Assembly: GCA_023228705.1 (NCBI GenBank)
Contig: JALOAS010000094.1
Span: 1 to 11,985, forward strand
DNA: 11,985 bases
From: Ottowia sp.
GTDB lineage: Bacteria; Pseudomonadota; Gammaproteobacteria; Burkholderiales; Burkholderiaceae_C
Reading direction: 5' to 3'
A program made the position numbers and the translations under genes. Positions 6,553-11,985 of this stretch are shown in pieces. Within the stretch, counting starts at the first letter, position 1. Each line of letters starts with the position of its first letter. The notes under the pieces are model-generated. The model was not told the origin of the DNA. It did not search any database and saw only the letters and a program-made list of their open reading frames with translations.

Positions 6553-8436
6553 ATGCGCCAGATGCCCGCCGCAACCGAGCCTTCTGCCGCGCACCTGCTC
6601 GTGCTCGGCGCGGTTGGGGTGGTGTTTGGCGACTTGGGCACCAGCCCGCTCTACACGCTGCAGGAAGTGTTCAGCCCGGCTTACGGGCTGGCGGTCACGC
6701 GGGCGTCGGTGCTGGGCGTGTTGTCGCTGATTTTCTGGGCGCTGGTGCTGGTGGTGTGCATCAAGTACGTGGTGCTGATGATGCGCGCCGACAACGATGG
6801 CGAGGGCGGCATCGTGGCCTTGCTGGCGCTGGCGCGGCACGCGGTCGATGAATCGCCCCGGCGGTGCGCGGCGGTGGCCCTGCTCGGCATTTTTGGCGCG
6901 GCGCTGTTCTATGGCGACGGCGTCATCACGCCGGCGATTTCCGTGCTGTCGGCGGTTGAGGGACTGCACCTCATCAGTCCCGCGCTGGGGCGCTTCGTCC
7001 TGCCCACCAGTGTTGCCATCCTGCTGGCGCTGTTTGCGCTGCAAAGATATGGCAGCACGCGCGTGAGCGCGTTGTTTGCACCCATCATGTGCCTGTGGTT
7101 TGTGGCGATTGCAGCATTGGGCGCGGCCATGATCGTGCGCAGGCCGGCGGTGCTGCTGGCGCTCAACCCGGTTTACGGCTGGCAGTTCTTTGCCGCGCAT
7201 GGCATGGCGGCCTTTGTGGCGCTGGGTGGCGTGGTACTGGCGCTCACCGGTGCCGAGGCGCTTTACGCCGACATGGGCCATTTCGGCAAGCGGCCGATCC
7301 GGCTGGCCTGGCTGGTGTTTGTCTTCCCGGCGCTGCTGCTCAACTATTTTGGCCAGGGCGCCCTGCTGCTGAACCAACCCGCGGCCAGCGTCGGCCCCTT
7401 TTACCAGCTGGTGCCACGCGCCCTGCTGATTCCCATGGTGGTGCTGGCCGCGCTGGCAACAGTGATTGCCTCGCAAGCGGTGATCTCCGGTGCGTTTTCC
7501 ATGACCCACGGCGCCATGCGCCTGGGCTACTTTCCGCGTGTGCGCATGGTGCACACATCAACGCGGGTCACCGGGCAGGTCTTTGTGCCCTGGATCAACG
7601 GCGCCCTGCTGCTGGTGCTGGCGGCCGTCCTGGGCTTTCGCTCATCAGACCGGCTGGGCGGCGCCTATGGTGTGGCCGTCACCGGCACCATGATTGCCAC
7701 CACCACGCTGCTGCTGGTGGTGGCGCGCTACCGGTGACGCTGGTCCCTCGCGCTGGTGCTGGCCGTGGGCCTGCCCCTGCTGCTCCTGGACGGCGCGTTT
7801 TTCAGCGCCAACCTGCTCAAGATACGCAACGGTGGCTGGTTTCCGCTGCTGCTGGGCGTGCTCATCTTCACCGTCATGACGACCTGGCATCGGGGCCGCA
7901 GGCTGGTGCGCCGGCAGGCACAGCGCGACACCCCAACGATGGATGACTTCCTGATCGGGCTTTCGCGGAATCCGCCGCGCGTCGTCGCGGGGACGGCCGT
8001 GTTCCTGTCCGCACACGCCGGCACGGCACCGCCGGCGCTGCGGCTGGGGCTGCGGAGCTTTGGCGCCGTGCACCAGTGCAACATCATCGTTCGCGCTCGG
8101 ACACTGGACGTGCCGTTTGTCGATCCCGCAAGTTGCGCAAGCTGGGAACAATTGAGCGCATCGTTCTACACGGCAACGCTGCGCTTTGGCTACATGCAGG
8201 CGCCTGATATTCCCGCAGCGCTGGCGCGCACGGCGCCGCCGAGCCTGGGGCTGGATATCTCCAGCGTCACCTATTTCCTGTCGGACCAGCCCATTTTTGT
8301 GACCCGGCGCCTGGGACTGGCGCTGTGGCGCGAGCGGCTGTTTGCCTTCTTGTCGCGCAATGCGCCCTCCATGCTCGGAACTTACCGTCTGCCACCCGCG
8401 CAAGTCGTCGAAATGAATACGCCGCGCGAAATCTGA
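6553..8436 (+). pseudogene. kup: Potassium transporter Kup, interrupted by an in-frame TGA
   Basis: Kup imports potassium with protons across the inner membrane. From ATG 6553 to the stop at 8436 the frame is continuous for about 627 codons, the normal Kup length, except for TGA at 7735-7737 (codon 395). The family signature GDLGTSPLY lies at 26-34 and RADNDGEGG at 78-86; many hydrophobic segments follow. After the stop, the same frame continues with typical Kup sequence (FFSANLLKI, NGGWFPLLLG) and the conserved end (SRNAPSMLGTY, then VVE near the C-terminus). Family members usually carry Trp near the stop position (compare W-x-W in E. coli), so one TGG to TGA change explains it. The truncated product would lack the last membrane segments and the cytosolic domain. 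A sequencing error is the main alternative. The 163 codons before ATG 6553 do not look like Kup, and ATG 6562 is a second possible start. Confidence 0.88.
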
Positions 8437-8898
8437 GACAGGCCGTGGCCGGCGCAACGGCCAGCGGGGACAACACGATAAATAAACCGAGGCTGTGTCA
8501 GCGCAGCCAGCCTGGACAAGCAGGCGACCGACCCGATCTGCCCGTCAACGGCCCGGGCGCACTGCACGCTGGCATTCCGGGCAAGCAGCACACTTTTTGC
8601 AACATCATGGCATGCATCATGGTGGCGCCCGGCTCCCATTTCGGCAACGTGTCCGGCATGGCCAGGGCAACGCTCTTCCTGCCCTCCCGACCCGCTTTCC
8701 GATGCAAACCCTGCCCGACAATCCAGCCCGACGTCGTGGTCCCGCTTCGGCTTGCGCTCGCTGGCCTACTGGCGTTGATCCGGGGCCAACTCTTGCCCGA
8801 TATCCCGCCCATGCTGCAGACTTGGATAGCATTGCGATGATGCGCGCTGCAGCAAGACACGCCAGCACGCCACTGTTGTTCAAATCCCGGGACGATTC
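8437..8898. other. Intergenic region between kup and the ABC transporter genes
   Basis: The 462 bp show no recognised gene. A short hairpin TGGCC(8 nt)GGCCA lies at 8446-8463, shortly after the kup stop; it has no T-run and is a weak terminator candidate. A direct repeat CATCATGG occurs at 8603-8610 and 8615-8622. The promoter of the ABC pair probably lies here; TTGATC with GATAT 17-18 bp later (around 8775-8803) is only a weak candidate. The length and lack of coding signal suggest eroded DNA. Confidence 0.45.
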
Positions 8899-9858
8899 AT
8901 GTCCGACTCCAACACCATTGCACCCACCACGGCCGACCCCGTCATCGTGGTCGAGGGCCTGCACAAATCCTATGCCAACGGCTTCGTGGCGCTCAAGGAC
9001 ATCGACCTGGACGTCCGGCGCGGCGAGATCCTGGCGCTGCTGGGGCCCAACGGCGCCGGCAAGACCACGCTGATCGGCATCATCTGCGGCATCGTCAACC
9101 CGAGCAGCGGCACGGTCACGGTTGATGGCCACGACGTGGTCCGCGACTGGCGCGTCACGCGCTCCATGATCGGCCTGGTGCCGCAGGAGCTGAAAACCGA
9201 GTCGTTCGAGACGGTCTGGGACACGGTGCGCTTCAGCCGCGGCCTGTTTGGCAAGGCGCGCAACGATGCATACATCGAGCGCGTGCTGCGCGATCTGTCG
9301 CTGTGGGACAAGCGCGACAACAAGATCATGATGCTCTCCGGCGGCATGAAGCGGCGCGTGATGATTGCCAAGGCGCTGTCGCACGAGCCGCAAATCCTGT
9401 TCCTGGACGAGCCCACCGCCGGGGTCGACGTGGAGCTGCGCCGCGACATGTGGCAACTGGTGCGCCGCCTGCGTGCCTCCGGTGTCACCATCATCCTCAC
9501 CACGCATTACATCGAGGAAGCGCAGGACATGGCCGACCGCGTGGGCGTGCTGCAGCGCGGCCGCCTGATCGTGGTGGATGACACGGCCACGCTGATGAGC
9601 AAGCTCGGCAAGAAGCGCCTGTGCCTGCAACTGCTGGAGCCACTGCCGGCGCTGCCCGACAGCCTCTCGGGCTACGAGCTGGAGATCGGCGCCGCCGGCA
9701 ACGAGCTCATCTACACCTACGACACGCAGGGCCAGCGTACCGGCATCACCGCCCTGCTGCGCGACCTGACCGCGGCCGGCATCGGCTTCAATGACCTGAG
9801 CACGCACCAGGATTCGCTGGAGCAGATCTTCCTCGAACTGGTCAGGGAGCCATCATGA
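8899..9858 (+). CDS. yadG: ABC transporter ATP-binding protein (YadG-like)
   Basis: Nucleotide-binding subunit of an ABC-2 type exporter, cytosolic and bound to the partner permease. The product is 319 residues, close to E. coli YadG. All motifs are intact: Walker A GPNGAGKT (49-56), Q-loop Gln96 in LVPQE, signature LSGGMKRR (146-153), Walker B ILFLDEP (166-172, Glu171), D-loop AGVD, and switch His203 in TTHY. A C-terminal extension of about 100 residues (220-319) follows, as in YadG. The closest family resemblance is around LSGGMKRR and PTAGVDVELRR. The transported substrate is unknown; related systems have been linked to polysaccharide or drug export, but nothing here decides. The start at 8899 has only a modest GGGA sequence upstream. 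The last codons overlap the permease start. Confidence 0.92.
   Translation: MSDSNTIAPTTADPVIVVEGLHKSYANGFVALKDIDLDVRRGEILALLGPNGAGKTTLIGIICGIVNPSSGTVTVDGHDVVRDWRVTRSMIGLVPQELKTESFETVWDTVRFSRGLFGKARNDAYIERVLRDLSLWDKRDNKIMMLSGGMKRRVMIAKALSHEPQILFLDEPTAGVDVELRRDMWQLVRRLRASGVTIILTTHYIEEAQDMADRVGVLQRGRLIVVDDTATLMSKLGKKRLCLQLLEPLPALPDSLSGYELEIGAAGNELIYTYDTQGQRTGITALLRDLTAAGIGFNDLSTHQDSLEQIFLELVREPS
9844..9849 (+). promoter_or_regulatory. Ribosome binding site of the permease gene
   Basis: AGGGAG lies 5 bp before the ATG at 9855, inside the end of the upstream ATPase gene. It supports the ATGA-overlapping start and coupled translation of the two subunits. Confidence 0.7.
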
Positions 9859-10616
9859 ACCTTCACGGCATCCGCGCCATTTACATGTTTGAAATGGCGC
9901 GCACGTGGCGCACGCTGATGCAAAGCGTGGCCTCGCCGGTGGTCTCCACGTCGCTGTACTTCGTGGTGTTTGGCTCGGCCATTGGCTCGCGCATCGCCAG
10001 CGTGGAGGGCGTGAGCTACGCCGCCTTCATCGTGCCCGGCCTGGTGATGCTGTCGCTCCTGATGCAGAGCGTGTCCAACGCGTCTTTCGGCATTTATTTC
10101 CCAAAATTCGTTGGCACCATCTACGAGGTGCATTCGGCGCCGCTGTCCTACCTGGAAGTGGTGGCGGGCTACGTGGGCGCGGCGGCAACCAAGGCCATCA
10201 TCGTGGGGGCCATCATCATGGTCACGGCTCGGGTGTTCGTGGATTACCAGATTGCCCACCCCGTCATCATGGCGCTGTTCATGGTGCTCACCACCGTGAG
10301 CTTCAGCCTGTTCGGCTTTATCATCGGCATCTGGGCCGACAACTTCGAGAAGCTGCAGGTGGTGCCGCTGATGATCATCACCCCGCTGACCTTCCTGGGC
10401 GGCAGCTTCTATTCCATAGACATGCTGCCGCCGCTGTGGCAGAAGGTCTCGCTGTTCAACCCGGTGGTGTACCTGGTGTCCGGCTTCCGCTGGAGCTTCT
10501 ACGGCCTGGCGGATGTGAGCATTGTTGTCAGCATGGTGGCAACGCTGGTCTTTCTCGTGACTTGCCTGGTGGCGGTCTGGTGGATTTTCCGCACCGGCTG
10601 GCGGCTGAAACCCTGA
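9855..10616 (+). CDS. yadH: ABC-2 type transporter permease (YadH-like)
   Basis: Inner-membrane subunit of the exporter powered by the preceding ATPase. The product is 253 residues, matching the length of E. coli YadH (256). About six hydrophobic segments are visible (roughly 25-45, 57-77, 104-124, 139-160, 170-188, 222-245). The ABC-2 signature region near 176-200 (LTFLGGSFYSIDMLPP) precedes the typical NPVVYLVSGFRW sequence. The start overlaps the ATPase stop by 4 bp with a good ribosome site, so this is a two-gene operon. No periplasmic or outer-membrane partner is nearby. Confidence 0.92.
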   Translation: MNLHGIRAIYMFEMARTWRTLMQSVASPVVSTSLYFVVFGSAIGSRIASVEGVSYAAFIVPGLVMLSLLMQSVSNASFGIYFPKFVGTIYEVHSAPLSYLEVVAGYVGAAATKAIIVGAIIMVTARVFVDYQIAHPVIMALFMVLTTVSFSLFGFIIGIWADNFEKLQVVPLMIITPLTFLGGSFYSIDMLPPLWQKVSLFNPVVYLVSGFRWSFYGLADVSIVVSMVATLVFLVTCLVAVWWIFRTGWRLKP

Positions 10617-10648
10617 GCGGCAAGCCAGGTCACCCAGCTCCGGCGGTC

Positions 10649-10664
10649 GTGCGTTGCAACGCAC
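10649..10664. repeat. 16-bp perfect palindrome
   Basis: GTGCGTTGCAACGCAC is identical to its own reverse complement and lies 33 bp after the permease stop. With no loop it is a poor terminator hairpin. It looks more like a dimeric protein-binding site, but no gene starts close by. Function unknown. Confidence 0.6.
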
Positions 10665-10712
10665 CACGGTATGGCACCTGCGCTCCTTTCAGCGGCAGGA
10701 CGCCGACCAGGC

Positions 10713-10779
10713 CACTATCGGCGGGCCGGCAGCGATTCATGCGGCATGGATACCGCGTGCTCACGCCCGGCCGATAGTG
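10713..10779. repeat. Inverted repeat with 10-bp perfect arms
   Basis: CACTATCGGC (10713-10722) and GCCGATAGTG (10770-10779) are perfect complements 47 bp apart. The loop contains a smaller dyad, CATGC/GCATG (10738-10748). The arms are followed inside by related G/C-rich bases, so the stem can extend imperfectly. It may be a transcription end for the ABC operon or the trace of an insertion. Confidence 0.45.
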
Positions 10780-11001
10780 CGCGCCCTGCTCATGCTCACG
10801 GTCCGGCATGACCCCCGAGCCGCCGCTGTAACCGGCGTGGCTCCGCGGGCCCTCCCGGATCACGGCCCGGTCCTCGTAGACGTTGCGAACATTCCGGACG
10901 TTGTTGACCGCACGGTTGTAACAAGTTGGCCATGCAAAATTCGCTTTTCAGGTCATTTTCCCTCACCCCAGTGCTCTGGGACAAGCGGTTCCCCGGCTCC
11001 C

Positions 11002-11112
11002 TCATGTCTGGAGCCCGGTGGAGGACAGGCGCTCCTCCCGGAAATGACCCACTGCCGCAAGGGCGTGGACCTCCAGCTCCTCCCGCGACCACTGCGGGGA
11101 CGAGGTGCTCAT
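11002..11112 (-). pseudogene. 5' fragment of a gene following the methyltransferase relic (possible restriction enzyme)
   Basis: ATG at 11110-11112 overlaps the stop of the preceding relic as ATGA, an operon-like junction. It encodes 36 residues: MSTSSPQWSREELEV, a helix-like acidic stretch, then HFREERL, ending at a TGA after about seven unrelated residues. The W-x-x-E-E-L and F-R-x-x-R-L pattern is what I recall from the N-terminus of some type II restriction endonucleases encoded next to N6-adenine methyltransferases; I cannot name the family with certainty. The rest of the gene is gone, and the resemblance stops near 11025. Confidence 0.4.
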
Positions 11113-11255
11113 GCGGTGAGCTCCGAGAGGCGCGGTATCCGCAGCCGCTGGATCTCGCCCGGCTCAAACCTGGTCAGGCCTCCGGCGTAGGTGCGGCCAC
11201 TGGAGATCTGAACATTCTCATTCAGCCAGCTCTCAGGGCTTGGCTCATCGGTCAT
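11109..11255 (-). pseudogene. C-terminal remnant of a DNA adenine methyltransferase
   Basis: A 48-residue frame from ATG 11255 contains GRTYAGGLTRFEPGEIQRL followed by a short Pro-containing end. The arrangement RTYxGGL-x-x-FEP-x-E is the typical C-terminal ending of N6-adenine DNA methyltransferases of restriction-modification systems. The catalytic NPPY and SAM-binding motifs are absent because the rest of the gene is lost. The frame is open a little further upstream, across the heptamer repeat, to a stop near 11291, so the break lies at or beside that repeat. It is on the same strand as dedA, just downstream of it. As it stands it is non-functional. Confidence 0.55.
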
Positions 11256-11278
11256 CCGGACAGGTTGGGCGTTGGGCG
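11250..11278 (+). repeat. Second copy of the heptamer-type repeat
   Basis: GGTCAT (11250-11255), eight bases, then GTTGGGCGTTGGGCG (11264-11278). The same order, GGTCAT, nine bases, then the identical 15-mer, occurs at 3875-3904. The two copies share 21 bases in the same orientation with nearly equal spacing. It lies 16 bp downstream of the dedA stop. Confidence 0.7.
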
Positions 11279-11293
11279 TATGCCGCGCCGCGC

Positions 11294-11965
11294 TCAGCGC
11301 TCAACCCGGCAGCCCGTGGCGGCCAACTTCTCGCTGCGGCTGCTCTTCCAGCCGCCGTACACTGCGATCAGGCCCGGCACCAGGATCAGGGCCCAGATGA
11401 TCTGGCTCAGGTGCGCCTGCACCCAGGGCAGGTTGCCAAAGAGCCGTCCCGCGGTGACCAGCCCCAGCGTCCAGATCAGCGCGCCCAGCACGTTGTAGAA
11501 CGTGAAGCGTGCACGGGTCATGGCGGCGACCCCGGCCACGAACGGAACAAAGGTCCGGACAAACGGCATGAAGCGCGCAAGCACCACGGTGATGCCGCCA
11601 TACTTTTCGTAAAACGCATGCGCGCGGTCAAAGGCGCGCCGGTTGAACCAGCGCGAATTGGGCCAGGCAAATACCTTGGGTCCCAGGTAGTGGCCCACCG
11701 TGTAGTTGCACTGGTCGCCCAGGATGGCCGCGGACAGCAGCAGCAGGCATACCAAGGGGTAGCTCAGCATGCCGGCACCGGCCAGCGCGCCGGCGACAAA
11801 CAACAGCGAATCCCCGGGCAGAAACGGCATGATGACCACACCGGTTTCCACAAAGATGATGGCAAACAGCAGCGCGTAGACCCAGGCGCCATACTGCGTG
11901 ACAAACGCGGACAGGTGCACGTCCACGTTCAGGATGAAGTCAACCAGCGCGAGCACGATGTCCAT
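11294..11965 (-). CDS. dedA: DedA-family membrane protein
   Basis: Inner-membrane protein of the DedA/SNARE-associated group, which supports envelope integrity and proton-motive-force balance; members have been implicated in recycling undecaprenyl phosphate or other lipid carriers. ATG 11965 gives 223 residues; a TTG three codons upstream is less likely. Hydrophobic segments lie at about 28-48, 54-64, 70-84, 135-150, 155-173 and 188-204. The four polar residues known to be essential in E. coli YqjA/YghB (E39, D51, R130, R136) are present with a one-residue offset: E40 in FVETG, D52 in PGDSLL, R131 and R137 in RFMPFVRTF. The gene appears intact and complete in the window. Its own promoter would lie in the last 20 bp or beyond the right edge. 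Confidence 0.92.
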   Translation of the reverse strand: MDIVLALVDFILNVDVHLSAFVTQYGAWVYALLFAIIFVETGVVIMPFLPGDSLLFVAGALAGAGMLSYPLVCLLLLSAAILGDQCNYTVGHYLGPKVFAWPNSRWFNRRAFDRAHAFYEKYGGITVVLARFMPFVRTFVPFVAGVAAMTRARFTFYNVLGALIWTLGLVTAGRLFGNLPWVQAHLSQIIWALILVPGLIAVYGGWKSSRSEKLAATGCRVER

Positions 11966-11985
11966 GGCGTGCAATTATCGCTGCC

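Larger units (their letters stand above)
10630..10943 (-). pseudogene. Fragment of an Asn/Arg/Val-rich protein tail (possible WXXGXW/DUF-type relic)
   Basis: Reading the minus strand from about 10943 to the stop at 10630-10632 gives an open frame without a proper start: an in-frame TGA lies just upstream. It begins YNRAVNNVRNVRNVYEDRAV and continues through SHAGYSGGSGVM. This NV-repeat then GYxGG pattern resembles the C-terminal part of periplasmic WXXGXW- or DUF-type proteins of Burkholderiales; the resemblance is from memory and modest. No WXXGXW repeats remain. The final 60 residues look random and cross the hairpin at 10713-10779, so the true relic may end near 10790. Confidence 0.35.

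Noticed and set aside
8879..8895. GTTCAAATCC resembling a tRNA T-loop
   Set aside because: The flanking bases do not form a T-stem, and no acceptor or anticodon arm can be drawn.
8617..9807. 396-codon minus-strand frame opposite the ABC ATPase gene
   Set aside because: Antisense to a gene with every ABC motif intact; no domain visible.

Overview
The window looks like a chromosomal piece of a GC-rich betaproteobacterium, most likely a Burkholderiales/Comamonadaceae-type organism. The reasons are strong G/C third-position bias, a Tat-exported division amidase next to tsaE, and the overall gene style. This is inferred from sequence character; no database was searched.

Layout: positions 1-2430 carry conserved housekeeping genes. 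On the minus strand are xerD (5' part only, running off the left edge) and queG, overlapping by 4 bp. Diverging from them on the plus strand are tsaE and a cell-wall amidase (AmiB/AmiC type), also overlapping by 4 bp. The divergent queG / tsaE-amidase order matches the yjeS / yjeE-amiB neighbourhood known from E. coli, but mutL, the usual next gene there, does not follow. From 3846 to 4876 there is instead a heptanucleotide repeat array framed by a perfect 15-bp inverted repeat, then a decayed IS5-family element with a large internal deletion and a frameshift.

Positions 5164-6021 (minus) encode a membrane-anchored alpha/beta hydrolase of the VirJ/AcvB type. Positions 6553-8436 (plus) encode a Kup potassium transporter interrupted by a single in-frame TGA where the family usually has Trp. 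Positions 8899-10616 (plus) hold a tightly coupled ABC exporter pair (yadG/yadH-like).

Positions 10617-11293 form a graveyard region: a 16-bp perfect palindrome, a degenerate fragment of an Asn/Val/Arg-rich protein tail, and what looks like the junction of a lost restriction-modification operon (C-terminal tail of a DNA methyltransferase overlapping the first codons of a downstream gene). The right end is a DedA-family membrane protein (minus).

The heptamer-type repeat after the amidase reappears in the same orientation next to dedA, sharing a flanking hexamer. The roughly 7.4 kb between the two is therefore bracketed by short direct repeats and contains most of the broken and transferred material. 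I see no convincing undescribed functional system. The most interesting signals are the repeat architecture, the methyltransferase relic and the kup nonsense codon.
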